This document shows positions 37,149-45,598 of a stretch of DNA of 64,000 nt, in pieces. Within the stretch, counting starts at the first letter, position 1. Each line of letters opens with the position of its first letter. The translations under genes were made by a program, and so were the position numbers. This DNA comes from Gordonia namibiensis NBRC 108229. Lineage in GTDB: Bacteria; Actinomycetota; Actinomycetes; Mycobacteriales; Mycobacteriaceae. Under the pieces are notes generated by a model that worked only from the letters and a program-made list of their open reading frames with translations, was not told where the DNA came from and made no database searches. The stretch spans positions 1 to 64,000 of the forward strand of contig NZ_BAHE01000025.1 in assembly GCF_000298235.1 (NCBI RefSeq). The letters run 5' to 3'.

Positions 37149-37429
37149 TGCTGTTCCACGTTCGGATGGACGTCAACATCCCCGACGACCTCGACCCGGA
37201 CGTCCGGGCCGAGACAGTGGCCCGGGAGAAGGCGTACTCCCAGGACCTGCAGCGTTCCGGCAAGTGGCCGCACATCTGGCGGATCGTCGGCGAGTACTCC
37301 AATTACTCGATCTTCGACGTCGAATCCAACGACGAGCTGCACACGCTTCTGTCCGGGCTGCCGCTGTTCCCGTATATGGACATCAAGGTCACGCCGCTCG
37401 CGAAGCATCCGTCGGACATCAACGCCTGA
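37148..37429 (+). CDS. catC: Muconolactone isomerase
   Basis: 93 aa, the usual size of this decameric isomerase. Recognisable: MLFHVRMDVNIPDDL, EKAYSQDLQRSGKWPHIWRI, GLPLFPYMDIKVTPLAKHPS. It converts muconolactone to 3-oxoadipate enol-lactone, the PcaD substrate. Overlaps catA by 1 bp. Its stop codon lies within the first bases of a dispersed repeat (37426-37471). Confidence 0.94.
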
Positions 37430-37471
37430 CCTCGATACGGCCCTCGGGTAGCCCCTCGGGCCTACTCGGCC
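37426..37471. repeat. 46-bp dispersed repeat, inverted copy at 56545-56590
   Basis: The reverse complement of 56545-56590 matches this segment at 45 of 46 bases (one C/A difference at 37441). Both copies lie at the 3' end of a gene; here it includes the catC stop codon. Confidence 0.85.
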
Positions 37472-37500
37472 AGCGGTAGGGAGACCTCCGCTGGCCGAGT
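37464..37500 (+). terminator. Hairpin terminator candidate after catBAC
   Basis: Perfect 13-bp stem ACTCGGCCAGCGG (37464-37476) / CCGCTGGCCGAGT (37488-37500), 11-nt loop, followed by gctttgtct. It is part of the repeat-rich intergenic region and lies 35 bp after the catC stop. Confidence 0.65.
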
Positions 37501-37512
37501 GCTTTGTCTGGT

Positions 37513-37762
37513 CGTTGAGTAGGCGACGAGCGCAGCCGAGGGCCGTCCTGCTCGTTGAGTAGGCGACGAGCGCAGCCGAAGGCCCTCCTGCTCGTTGAGT
37601 GGGCGACGAGCGCAGCGAGGAGCCGTATCGAAACGACGCCCCGCTGCCGAGGGGCCCTCCTGCTCGTTGAGTAGGTGACGAGCGCAGCCGAGGGCCCTCC
37701 TGCATGCTCGTTGAGTAGGTGACGAGCGCAGCGAGGAGCCGTATCGAAACGACGCCCCGCTG
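37513..37762. repeat. Tandem array of five TTGAGTAGG-type repeat units
   Basis: Units begin with CGTTGAGT at 37513, 37553, 37593, 37665 and 37709. The core is CGTTGAGTAGGCGACGAGCG, then CAGCCGAGGGCC. The first three are spaced exactly 40 bp apart. Units 3 and 5 carry a longer tail, AGCCGTATCGAAACGACGCC. The array fills the convergent gap between catC and a phosphoesterase, right up to the latter's stop codon. A related unit lies near 56475-56515. Confidence 0.85.
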
Positions 37763-38938
37763 TTACCCCTGCGCCCGCAATGTGAACATGGTGATCTCCG
37801 GCGGCGCGAGAACCCGCACCGGGGGACCCCACGCCCCGGCGCCGCGGGTTGTGTACAGCACGGTGTCCCCGATCCGGTCCAGTCCGGCGACCGACGGTTG
37901 CTGCAGCGGAACGAGATAGCGGATCGGCCACATCTGCCCACCGTGCGTGTGCCCGGAGAACTGGAGTTCGACGCCGAGTTCGGAGGCCTCGACGGCCTGC
38001 TTCGGCTGATGTGCGAGCAGCAGCACGAAGTCCTCGGGTGACGAACCCTCCAGCGCAGCACGGAGATCGGGTTCGAAGGGTTCGGGCGCCGTGGCGTCGT
38101 ACACGCCGGCGAGCTGGATGGTGGCGCCGTCGACGGTCAGCGGCACCCGCGTGTTCCGCAGTGTGCGCACTCCGTAGTACTCCCAGGTGTCGAGCCAGCG
38201 GCCGCCGTCGTCGGAGTAGTACTCGTGATTGCCGCTGACGCCGAACACCCCGAGGGGTGCGCGGAGATCGGTGAGCGGTTCCAGGGTGTCGCGGACGTAC
38301 GGGATCTTGCCGTCGGTGAGGTCTCCGACGAGGAGCACCAGGTCCGGGTTCTGTGCATTGACGTCGTCGACGATGCGCCGGGTGAACGAGGCGTCGCGCG
38401 CGGGTCCGAGGTGGAGGTCGGAGACCACGGCGATACGGAGGCCGTCGAATGGTGCGGGCAGGTTGTCGAACGTCGCGCTGACCTCGGTCACCTGTGGTCG
38501 GGAGGCCTCGAACACGCCGTAGCCGGTGACCCCGAGCGCGACGACGACCACGGCAGCGGTCGCGATCCGCATCCGGCGCAGTCTGCGCGGTGCCGCGTCG
38601 GCCGTCTCGCCGACCCCGGTGCTGCGGCGTCGGACCCGCCGGATGATGTTCGCCCCGAACGAGATCAGACCGATGATCGCGAGTCCGAGGAACAGATAGA
38701 AGACCGCCCCGATCCAGATCAGGCCGACGGTGCCGATCGGCCGGGCCCACGACGGGTCCAGGGTCCGGCCACTCGCGAAGCCCACGACGGCCAAGGCCCA
38801 CATGACGGTGAGCGCGACGTCGGCGACACCCGACCACGGGCGGGGGAGTTCGGTCGCGCGGACCATCCGGCGGTGAAGCCAGAACGTGATCAGACCGAAG
38901 AAGACCGCCGGAACCAGCACGGCCAGGAACAGCGCCAC
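37763..38938 (-). CDS. Membrane-anchored metallophosphoesterase
   Basis: 391 aa. Four to five N-terminal hydrophobic segments (about residues 2-150) precede a calcineurin-like phosphoesterase domain with all dinuclear metal motifs: VVSDLHLG, LVGDLTDG, GVSGNHEYY, LLAHQP and FSGHTHGGQ. It belongs to the YaeI/YkuE-like group, whose members act on phospholipid-type phosphodiesters. The catalytic part is likely outside the membrane. Stands alone between the repeat array and a divergent sulfurtransferase gene 116 bp away. Confidence 0.85.
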   Translation of the reverse strand: MALFLAVLVPAVFFGLITFWLHRRMVRATELPRPWSGVADVALTVMWALAVVGFASGRTLDPSWARPIGTVGLIWIGAVFYLFLGLAIIGLISFGANIIRRVRRRSTGVGETADAAPRRLRRMRIATAAVVVVALGVTGYGVFEASRPQVTEVSATFDNLPAPFDGLRIAVVSDLHLGPARDASFTRRIVDDVNAQNPDLVLLVGDLTDGKIPYVRDTLEPLTDLRAPLGVFGVSGNHEYYSDDGGRWLDTWEYYGVRTLRNTRVPLTVDGATIQLAGVYDATAPEPFEPDLRAALEGSSPEDFVLLLAHQPKQAVEASELGVELQFSGHTHGGQMWPIRYLVPLQQPSVAGLDRIGDTVLYTTRGAGAWGPPVRVLAPPEITMFTLRAQG

Positions 38939-39054
38939 GAAAGGCCCCCTGTGAATCGCGGAGAGTGTCCCGCAGATGCGGACCGCCCCATTCTCGCATC
39001 GCGGGCCGTAGGCCTTCGCCGAGGTGTGGGCGGGGCGTCGATAGGCTGGCCGAC

Positions 39055-39897
39055 ATGAGCGATGTACTGATCAACCCGCTCGACCTGGCCGAGATGCTGC
39101 TCGGGACGCCGCCCGTGGTCCTCGACGTGCGCTGGCAGCTCGGCGACTTCGACGGTCGCGAGGCCTACCGGGAAGGCCACATCCCCGGCGCGGTGTACGT
39201 CGACCTCGACTCCGAGCTCGCTGCTCCGCCGTCCGGGGCGGTCGGTGGTCGGCACCCGCTTCCCGCGATCGAAGACCTCCAGGCCGCCGCACGGAGCTGG
39301 GGCATCAACGACGGCGTACCGGTCGTGGTCTACGACGACTCGGGCAACCTGGCCGCGGCCCGGGCGTGGTGGCTGCTGCGCTGGGCGGGCATCGCCGACG
39401 TACGCCTGCTCGACGGCGGTCTCGCCGCTTGGCGAGCCGAGGGCTTGCGCACGACCACCGGTGACGGTGGGCGGCCGCGTGCCGGAACGGTCACGCTGAC
39501 CGGCGGGAACCTCCCGGTCGCGACGATCGACGACGTCGCGGCCGGGACTGTGACCTTGCTCGACGCCCGCGCCGGCGAGCGGTACCGCGGGGACGTCGAA
39601 CCCGTCGACCCCCGCGCCGGGCACATCCCGGGCGCTCGCAGTGCCCCGACCGTGGACAACGTCGACGAGGCCGGCCGGTTCCGCTCGGCGGACGACCTGC
39701 GTCGACGCTTCGCCGACGTCGGCGTCGTCCCCGGGGACGGTCGCGAGGTGGTCGTCTACTGCGGGTCCGGGATCAACGCGGCGCACGAGATCGCGGCACT
39801 CGCGATCGTCGGCGTCGACGCGACGCTGTTTCCCGGGTCGTTCTCCCAGTGGTCGTCGGACCCGGACCGGCCGGTGGCGCTGGGCGACCGGCCCTGA
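39055..39897 (+). CDS. Rhodanese-type sulfurtransferase (thiosulfate/3-mercaptopyruvate)
   Basis: 280 aa with two tandem rhodanese domains. First (1-130): LDVRWQLG, REGHIPGAVYVDLD. Second (150-280): LLDARAGERYRG, RAGHIPGA and the active loop VVYCGSGINAAHE with the catalytic Cys. The CGSGI loop resembles mercaptopyruvate sulfurtransferases (CGSGV) more than CRKGV rhodaneses. It moves sulfane sulfur to thiol acceptors or cyanide. Convergent with the AveC-like gene, only 3 bp between stops. Confidence 0.87.
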   Translation: MSDVLINPLDLAEMLLGTPPVVLDVRWQLGDFDGREAYREGHIPGAVYVDLDSELAAPPSGAVGGRHPLPAIEDLQAAARSWGINDGVPVVVYDDSGNLAAARAWWLLRWAGIADVRLLDGGLAAWRAEGLRTTTGDGGRPRAGTVTLTGGNLPVATIDDVAAGTVTLLDARAGERYRGDVEPVDPRAGHIPGARSAPTVDNVDEAGRFRSADDLRRRFADVGVVPGDGREVVVYCGSGINAAHEIAALAIVGVDATLFPGSFSQWSSDPDRPVALGDRP

Positions 39898-39900
39898 CCG

Positions 39901-40944
39901 TCACTTCAGGTGCGGGCAGGGCGGGTTCTCGGCGAGACCGCACATGTTCTGGTGCAGGTAACTCGGCACGTCGGTGGGTGCAACGTCGGCGTGCATGTTG
40001 ACCAGGTTGAAGCCGAGGAAGAACACCGCGAGGATCACGTTCATCACCGCCGAGAACGCGAGGATGCGTACGACCGCGACGTCGCGGGTGATCTGGAGCC
40101 GCTCGATGCCGGCGTCGGTGATCAACTGGTCCCCGTTGCGGCGGAAGAGGTAGAAGCTCATCGAGGCCACCATCACGACCGAGCCGAAGAAGACGCCCTC
40201 GTAGAGCGGGAACTGGTTGAGCGTGCCGGTGAAGATGGACCAGGTGTCGTTGACCCGCAAGTACGACCACAGGCCCTGACGCTGCAGGAACTGTTCGGAG
40301 GCGGTGTCGAGGACGAGGAAGATCAGCAGCAACGCGATGATGATGCCGGCCTTGTTGAGTCGGGGCCATCGCGCCCGCGCGGACTTCACCAGCTTGTCGA
40401 TGCCGACGACGGCCAGCGGGAGGAACAGCATGTAGTCGGCGAGTTCGTACAGGATCGGCGCCGGGGTCTCGGGACCCTTGGCCACCCACCCCGGTACGAA
40501 CTCACCCCACGTGCCCATGTTGAGAAATGCCGAGTTGTAGGAGAACACCGGCACCACGGCGTTGACGCCGACGTCCTGCCAGCAGGTGAGCAGCCAGCCC
40601 ATCATGAAGACGCCCAGGGTGGGGAACTTCCCGTCCTTGCGGGTGCGGTGCACCAGCCAGATGATCGACGCGATCACGCCGACGATGCAGATGACCTCCG
40701 ACGCCCGGATGATGACCAGCGTGTGGGTGGGCACCGCGTCGGGGCCCGTGGGGATCGGGGAGAACGAGTCGGAGAAGATCCAGCGGATGTAGACGTAGGC
40801 CTGGATCGCGACGAAGACCGCGCCCAGGCGAGCGAGCCACACGATCGGTGGCGACTCCTTGGCCGCGGTGACCGTTCCCGTGTCATCGGGTGAGGACTGC
40901 CCGATCGAACCCGAATCGGGCTTTTCCCCAAGTGAACTCGACAT
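39901..40944 (-). CDS. AveC-family spirocyclase-like integral membrane protein
   Basis: 347 aa with about eight hydrophobic segments. Residues such as WQDVGVNAVVPVFSYNSAFLNMG, GWVAKGPETPAPIL, and FPLYEGVFFGSVVM resemble the AveC family, named for the avermectin spiroketal cyclase/dehydratase, whose actinobacterial members mostly have unknown roles. It follows the ferredoxin and aldehyde dehydrogenase genes in the same direction; GGGAGG lies 11-16 nt before the ATG. It may hydroxylate, cyclise or transport the operon's substrate; unassigned. Confidence 0.62.
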   Translation of the reverse strand: MSSSLGEKPDSGSIGQSSPDDTGTVTAAKESPPIVWLARLGAVFVAIQAYVYIRWIFSDSFSPIPTGPDAVPTHTLVIIRASEVICIVGVIASIIWLVHRTRKDGKFPTLGVFMMGWLLTCWQDVGVNAVVPVFSYNSAFLNMGTWGEFVPGWVAKGPETPAPILYELADYMLFLPLAVVGIDKLVKSARARWPRLNKAGIIIALLLIFLVLDTASEQFLQRQGLWSYLRVNDTWSIFTGTLNQFPLYEGVFFGSVVMVASMSFYLFRRNGDQLITDAGIERLQITRDVAVVRILAFSAVMNVILAVFFLGFNLVNMHADVAPTDVPSYLHQNMCGLAENPPCPHLK

Positions 40945-40980
40945 CAGATATTCAGTCCTCCCGATGACCGTCGGCCGGTC

Positions 40981-41169
40981 TCATTCGATGCGGATCGCAC
41001 TCTGCGGACAGTTGGCGACCGCCTCTTCGGCGGCGGATTCCTGGTCGTCCCCGATGCTCTCGGCGAGCGGGAAGCTCACCCCGTCGTCGTCGAGATCGAA
41101 CAGATCCGGCGCGACGGCGATGCAGCGACCGTGCCCGCCGCACTTCGCGTGGTCGACGACCACTCTCAT
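40981..41169 (-). CDS. [3Fe-4S] ferredoxin, P450-type, with His in the cluster motif
   Basis: 62 aa. Cluster residues Cys10, Cys16 and Cys54 (NCPQSAI); the position of the second Cys in a [4Fe-4S] motif is His13 (CGGHGRC). Such ferredoxins serve cytochromes P450 in actinobacteria, and natural His variants of CxxHxxC type are known in mycobacteria. The ATG at 41169 overlaps the aldehyde dehydrogenase stop (ATGA). No P450 gene is adjacent; the only one in the window is at 58.5 kb. Confidence 0.85.
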   Translation of the reverse strand: MRVVVDHAKCGGHGRCIAVAPDLFDLDDDGVSFPLAESIGDDQESAAEEAVANCPQSAIRIE

Positions 41170-42650
41170 CGTGCTGCCGCCCATTGGATCGTCTTGTGTT
41201 GCAGGTACTCAGACAGTCCATGTGCGCCGAACTCGCGCCCGATGCCGCTGTGCTTGTACCCGCCGAACGGTCCGTCGGGCATCAAACCTCCTCCGCCGCC
41301 GTTGACGACGACCATCCCGGTGCGGAGTTTTCGCGCAATGCCATGTGCGCGTACAGGGTCGGCCGACCAGACACCACCGGAGAGTCCGTACGGACTGTCG
41401 TTGGCGATCTGGACGGCCTCGGCATCGTCGGTGAAGGGGATGATCACACCGACGGGGCCGAAGATCTCGCTCTGGGCGATCCTCATGCGGTTGTCCACGC
41501 CCACGAAGAGGGTGGGTTCGACGAAGAATCCCTTGTCCAAACCCGCGGGTCGTCCACCGCCGTAAGCGATCTGGGCGCCCTCCTGCTGTCCGACGCGGAT
41601 CAGCTCCTCCACGCGGGCGCGCTGGACCTCGCGGATCAGCGGACCCATCACGACGTTGGAGTCGGCTGGGTCACCCACCGGTACGTAGTCGAGGGCCATC
41701 TTGATGCGGCCGACGAGTTCGTCGTGCAGCGACTCGTGCACCAGGATGCGGGTCATCAGCGCGCAGCCCTGACCGGCATGGGTGATGAAACCGCCGAGCA
41801 CGCTCTGCATCACCTGGTCGAGGTCGGTGTCGTCGGTGAGGATGTTCGCCGACTTGCCGCCGAGTTCGAGAACCACCTTCTTCAGCGACTGTGCGCCCTG
41901 CCCATACACTTTCGTGCCCACGGCGTCGCTGCCGGTGAAGCTGATGATGTCGACGCCGGGGTGGGTGGTCAAGGCCTCACCGGCTTCGACGTCGCCCGTG
42001 ATGATGTTCAGTACCCCCGGCGGCAACCCCGCGGCCTCGGCGATCTCGCCGACCACCAGGGCTTCGAACGGCGTGTACGGCGAGCACTTGAGAATCACGG
42101 TGCAGCCTGCGGCCAGCGCCGGCGCGACCTTGCAGAGGTTGAGGAACAGCGGGAAGTTGAACGGAGTGATGAGGGCCGCGACGCCGAACGGTTCGCGGAC
42201 CACGACGCCCTGACCGATGCCGTTACCGATGACGGGCGGCAGTGCGGTCTCGAACTCGAAGGCGGGCAGCACCCGGTCGACGAGATCGAAGAAGTGGTCG
42301 ATGGGGGTGCCGACCTGCAAGTATTCGGCGAGGGCGCGCGTCGACCCCGCTTCGGCGATGGACAGGTCCACCAGCTCGGCGCGCCGGTCCTCGAACCCTT
42401 CGGCCATCCGCCGCAACACAGCGGCGCGCTCTCGCACCGACATCTGCGGCCACGGTCCCTCGTCGAAGGCCGATCGTGCGGCGCCCACCGCATCTTCGAC
42501 ATCGGCGACGGTCGCCTGCGGTACCGTTCCGATCACCGCTTCGGTGGCGGGATTGATGACGGTGATCGTCTCGTCGCCGCGGCCGTCGACCCACTTGCCG
42601 TTGATGAACAGCTGACCGGTACGAGTGCTCTGACCTGATGCGTCCGACAT
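41166..42650 (-). CDS. NAD(P)-dependent aldehyde dehydrogenase
   Basis: 494 aa, standard length. Asn165 (TPFNFP), general base Glu262 (LELGGKS) and nucleophile Cys296 ([10 protein letters not shown]) are in place; [13 protein letters not shown] and [16 protein letters not shown] at the C-terminus. The ATG at 42650 has GGGAGGTG upstream. First gene of the ALDH-ferredoxin-AveC operon, divergent from an FCD-GntR regulator. It oxidises an aldehyde to an acid that the nearby acyl-CoA synthetase could activate. Confidence 0.9.
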   Translation of the reverse strand: MSDASGQSTRTGQLFINGKWVDGRGDETITVINPATEAVIGTVPQATVADVEDAVGAARSAFDEGPWPQMSVRERAAVLRRMAEGFEDRRAELVDLSIAEAGSTRALAEYLQVGTPIDHFFDLVDRVLPAFEFETALPPVIGNGIGQGVVVREPFGVAALITPFNFPLFLNLCKVAPALAAGCTVILKCSPYTPFEALVVGEIAEAAGLPPGVLNIITGDVEAGEALTTHPGVDIISFTGSDAVGTKVYGQGAQSLKKVVLELGGKSANILTDDTDLDQVMQSVLGGFITHAGQGCALMTRILVHESLHDELVGRIKMALDYVPVGDPADSNVVMGPLIREVQRARVEELIRVGQQEGAQIAYGGGRPAGLDKGFFVEPTLFVGVDNRMRIAQSEIFGPVGVIIPFTDDAEAVQIANDSPYGLSGGVWSADPVRAHGIARKLRTGMVVVNGGGGGLMPDGPFGGYKHSGIGREFGAHGLSEYLQHKTIQWAAAR

Positions 42651-42686
42651 CCCGTCGGCACCTCCCTTGCGTCCCGAGGGGATCAC

Positions 42687-42716
42687 TAGATGAGTTAGAT
42701 GATTCAACCGTACAAT
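42687..42716. promoter_or_regulatory. Candidate GntR operator, site 1
   Basis: Contains direct repeats TAGATGA at 42687-42693 and 42696-42702. Read on the minus strand, GTACAAT/TAGATGATTCA gives ATTGTAC-GGT-TGAATCATCTA, nearly the same as site 2 at 43676-43693 apart from a 3-bp insertion. It lies 37-66 bp upstream of the aldehyde dehydrogenase start. Confidence 0.6.
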
Positions 42717-42823
42717 GGGTATGTTCATTTGCATGTCGGTTTGGTCAAAACGGAGGCCCGGCACGGCCGGGTGCTAGGCTGAATCCCGCTCGGCAGTTGC
42801 CGGCTTCGAAGAAGGTGTGGGAA

Positions 42824-43621
42824 TTGGCCAACAACTCGTTCGACGAGAACGGATTGCCCCAGCGCATTCAGGTCCCGAAGACCGCTGAACTCATCGCTCA
42901 ACAGATTCGCGGTCAGATAGTGCGTGGAGTGTTGAAGCCGGGCGACATGTTGCCGCCGGAAACAGTACTGGGACAACGGTTCGACGTCTCCCGACCCACA
43001 CTGCGTGAGGCCTTCCGCATCCTGGAGAACGAATCCCTCATCGTCGTCCGTCGTGGTTCGCGCGGTGGCGTGCAGGTGGTTTCGCCCGATGTCTCGGTTG
43101 CCGCGCGCTACTTCGGCCTGCTGCTGCAGATCCAGAACACGACGCTCTCCGACCTGTACGAGGCCCGGATGGTCCTCGAGCCCGCAGCCGTGCGGATGCT
43201 GGCAGCGCGCCGGACCGACGACGACATCAAAGCACTCGTCGAGGTCATCGACGAACTGGCCGACCGCGTCGATGCCGGCGTCGAGTCCGCCGATCTCGAC
43301 ACCTGGTCGACAACGGCGTTCAGATTCCACGACCTCATCCTCGAGCGCGCGGGCAATCAGACCATCGGCCTCCTCGGGCGCGTCCTCGCCGACGTGGTGG
43401 CCACGCACATGTCGCGCGTGGTGTCCCGGACGACGGACACCGACGAGGTCGCGACCCAGTTCAAGAAGACGATCCGGGCCTTCCGCAAGCTGGTCACGCT
43501 GGTCGAGGCGGGTGACGCCGACGGCGCCGAGGCGCATTGGCGGCGGCACATGACCTCGGTCGCCAAGAAGATGCTGTGGGGTCGTTTCGCCACCGAATCC
43601 GTGGTCGACCTCTTCAACTGA
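42824..43621 (+). CDS. GntR family regulator, FadR subfamily with FCD domain
   Basis: 265 aa from a TTG at 42824 (GAAGG 8 nt upstream); GTG 42815 is an alternative start. Winged helix: KTAELIAQQIRGQIVRGV, LPPETVLGQRFDVSRPTLREA, VRRGSRGGVQV. FCD ligand domain: LYEARMVLEPAAVRML, FRFHDLILERAGNQT, AGDADGAEAHWRRHM. Sits between the ALDH operon and the acyl-CoA synthetase; matching candidate operators lie on both sides, suggesting it represses both and itself. The ligand may be an acyl-CoA or organic acid. Confidence 0.85.
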   Translation: MANNSFDENGLPQRIQVPKTAELIAQQIRGQIVRGVLKPGDMLPPETVLGQRFDVSRPTLREAFRILENESLIVVRRGSRGGVQVVSPDVSVAARYFGLLLQIQNTTLSDLYEARMVLEPAAVRMLAARRTDDDIKALVEVIDELADRVDAGVESADLDTWSTTAFRFHDLILERAGNQTIGLLGRVLADVVATHMSRVVSRTTDTDEVATQFKKTIRAFRKLVTLVEAGDADGAEAHWRRHMTSVAKKMLWGRFATESVVDLFN

Positions 43622-43675
43622 CATTTGGGTTTCCTGCTTGGAAGTGCGCCCGTTGTTGCTCGAATGGTGTAACTG

Positions 43676-43693
43676 ATTGTACTGAATCATCTA
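43676..43693. promoter_or_regulatory. Candidate GntR operator, site 2
   Basis: ATTGTAC (43676-43682) directly followed by TGAATCATCTA (43683-43693). Inverted relative to site 1 at 42696-42716 and lacking its 3-bp GGT. Located 55 bp after the GntR stop and 38-65 bp before the two possible acyl-CoA synthetase starts. Confidence 0.6.
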
Positions 43694-43757
43694 CGATGAG
43701 CGGTGCGCGGCTCGAAGCTGCGCACTGACGGTGACCTCACGTGGATTGGCGGGAAAC

Positions 43758-45257
43758 ATGGGTGTCGGCCTTCTCCTGGACATGGTGGAGTCCGGGCTCG
43801 GCGATCGTGTCGCACTGGGTGACCGTGCCTCGGGTCTGACCCACGCCGACGTGGTCGCCACCGCGCGTGGCGGCGCCTCGGTCATCACCGGGTACGAGCC
43901 CTCCGAAGTGATCTATCTCGGCCGCAACGGCCCCGGTTATCCCCAGGTCTTCTTCGCCGCAGCCTTCGCCGGGGTGCCCTTCGTCCCGGTGAACTACCGG
44001 CTGGGCGACGAGGTGCTCGGCGAACTGATCGACGACTTCGATCACCCGCTGATCGTCGTAGAAGAGCGCTACCGCGACCGGATCGCCACACGTGAACCGG
44101 TGATCGGTCTCGACGAGTTCCTTCACACGTCGCGCGAATCGGAAACGTTGCCGCCCATCGATGTTCCCGACGAGGCCCCCGCTGTCCTCCTGCACACGAG
44201 CGGCACCACGTCGAAGCCGAAGGTGGTCCCGCTCCGGCACGAGAACCTCCAGGCCTATGTCTTCGCGACCGTCGACTTCGCCGGGGCCGGCGAGGACGAG
44301 GCGGCGCTCATCACGGTGCCGCCGTACCACGTGGCGGCGGTGGGGGCGACGCTCACCAACTTCTACGGCGGACGCCGCGTCGTGCACCTGCCCGACTTCG
44401 ATGCGCGCGAATGGCTCGAACTCGTGGCGCGCGAGTCGATTTCGTCGGCAACCGTGGTCCCGACCATGCTCGCCCGCATCGTCGACGCCCTCGACGGCGA
44501 CCTCGCCGAGACGCCGGCGCTGCGCCTGATCTCCTACGGCGGTGCGCGACTACCGCTCCCGGTTCTCGAACGTGCGATGCAGGCGTTCCCCGACGCCGGC
44601 TTCTGTAACGCGTACGGACTCACGGAGACGAGTTCGACTCTTGCACTTCTCGGTCCGGACGACCACGCACAGGCCGTCGCCTCCGATGACCCGCTGATCC
44701 GACGCCGCCTCGAGAGCGTGGGACGTCCGGTGCCGGGGATGGAGATCGAGATCCGCGATGCCGACGGCCGGCCGGTCGGTCCGGGTGACGTCGGGTCACT
44801 GTTCGTCCGCGGTGCGCAGGTCTCGGGGTCCTACCTCGGGAAAGGGTCGGTGCTCGACGCGCAGGGCTGGTTCCCGACCAACGACCAGGCCTGGGTCGAC
44901 GACGAGGGATACCTCTTCATCGCGGGCCGCGCCGACGACACCATCATCCGGGGCGGCGAGAACATCGGGCCGGCCGAGATCGAGGATGTGCTCCTGACCC
45001 ACCCGGCCGTGCGCGAGACGGCGGTGATCGGTCTGCCCGACGAGGAGTGGGGGCAGCGGCTGGTGGCGGTCATCGTGGCCGATCCGCAGGCGGGGATCTC
45101 CGAGGAGGAAGTCCGGTCCCATGTCCGCGCCCGGCTTCGGGGTTCCCGGACACCGGATGAGGTGATCTGGGTCGACGAGTTGCCACAGACCGCCACCGGG
45201 AAGGTGTTGCGTCGCCAGCTGGTGGCGCAATTCGAACGAGCACAGGAGAAGTCATGA
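43758..45257 (+). CDS. Acyl-CoA synthetase (AMP-forming)
   Basis: 499 aa from the ATG at 43758; a GTG at 43731 would add nine residues, and neither has a strong ribosome site. AMP-binding motifs: LLHTSGTTSKPKVVPL, YGLTETSST, the hinge region GRADDTIIRGGENIGPAEIE, and the C-terminal lysine in PQTATGKVLRRQL. It activates a carboxylic acid to its CoA thioester. Lies under a putative GntR operator and overlaps a small gene (ATGA). It probably activates the acid made by the neighbouring aldehyde dehydrogenase. Confidence 0.87.
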   Translation: MGVGLLLDMVESGLGDRVALGDRASGLTHADVVATARGGASVITGYEPSEVIYLGRNGPGYPQVFFAAAFAGVPFVPVNYRLGDEVLGELIDDFDHPLIVVEERYRDRIATREPVIGLDEFLHTSRESETLPPIDVPDEAPAVLLHTSGTTSKPKVVPLRHENLQAYVFATVDFAGAGEDEAALITVPPYHVAAVGATLTNFYGGRRVVHLPDFDAREWLELVARESISSATVVPTMLARIVDALDGDLAETPALRLISYGGARLPLPVLERAMQAFPDAGFCNAYGLTETSSTLALLGPDDHAQAVASDDPLIRRRLESVGRPVPGMEIEIRDADGRPVGPGDVGSLFVRGAQVSGSYLGKGSVLDAQGWFPTNDQAWVDDEGYLFIAGRADDTIIRGGENIGPAEIEDVLLTHPAVRETAVIGLPDEEWGQRLVAVIVADPQAGISEEEVRSHVRARLRGSRTPDEVIWVDELPQTATGKVLRRQLVAQFERAQEKS

Positions 45258-45562
45258 CGCTCAAGCCAGGAGCCCGACTCCGCAGCCAGGTCTGCGACAC
45301 AGAGATCATCGTCGTGAGTCCGCCCGCGGGCGACGTCGACCTCACCTGCGGCGGCGCCCCTGTGGTCCCGATCGGCGAGGACGTCTCGGTTGGCACCATC
45401 GCCACCGGTCTCGACGGCGGTAACCAACTGGGCAAGCGGTACACCTCCGTGGATGCGCCGGGACTGGAGGTGCTCGTCACCAAGGCCGGGGCGGGAACGC
45501 TCGCCATCGGGACATCGCCGCTCGTCCTCAAGGACGCCAAGCCGTTGCCGGCGAGCGACTAG
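45254..45562 (+). CDS. Small conserved-type protein of unknown function after acyl-CoA synthetase
   Basis: 102 aa. Not recognised beyond looking like a compact beta-rich protein: MTLKPGARLRSQVCDTEIIVV, then a Cys in LTCGGAPVVP and a C-terminal AGTLAIGTSPLVLKDAKP. Start and codon use look genuine: the ATG overlaps the synthetase stop and AGGAG lies 8-12 nt upstream. Two cysteines and no membrane segment. Its tight coupling to the ligase suggests a role with it, for instance binding or stabilising, but this is conjecture. Confidence 0.65.
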   Translation: MTLKPGARLRSQVCDTEIIVVSPPAGDVDLTCGGAPVVPIGEDVSVGTIATGLDGGNQLGKRYTSVDAPGLEVLVTKAGAGTLAIGTSPLVLKDAKPLPASD

Positions 45563-45598
45563 GGGAGCGAAGGACGCCGTGCGGCGGGGCGCGGAGCG

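Noticed and set aside
37513..37762. Tandem units considered as a CRISPR array
   Set aside because: The spacing is irregular after the third unit, there are no unique spacers between identical repeats, and no cas genes are nearby.
37419..39074. Minus-strand frame extending through the tandem repeats into the phosphoesterase region
   Set aside because: It translates the repeat array as Arg/Ser-rich sequence and runs in a different frame from the phosphoesterase, whose motifs are intact with a stop at 37763.
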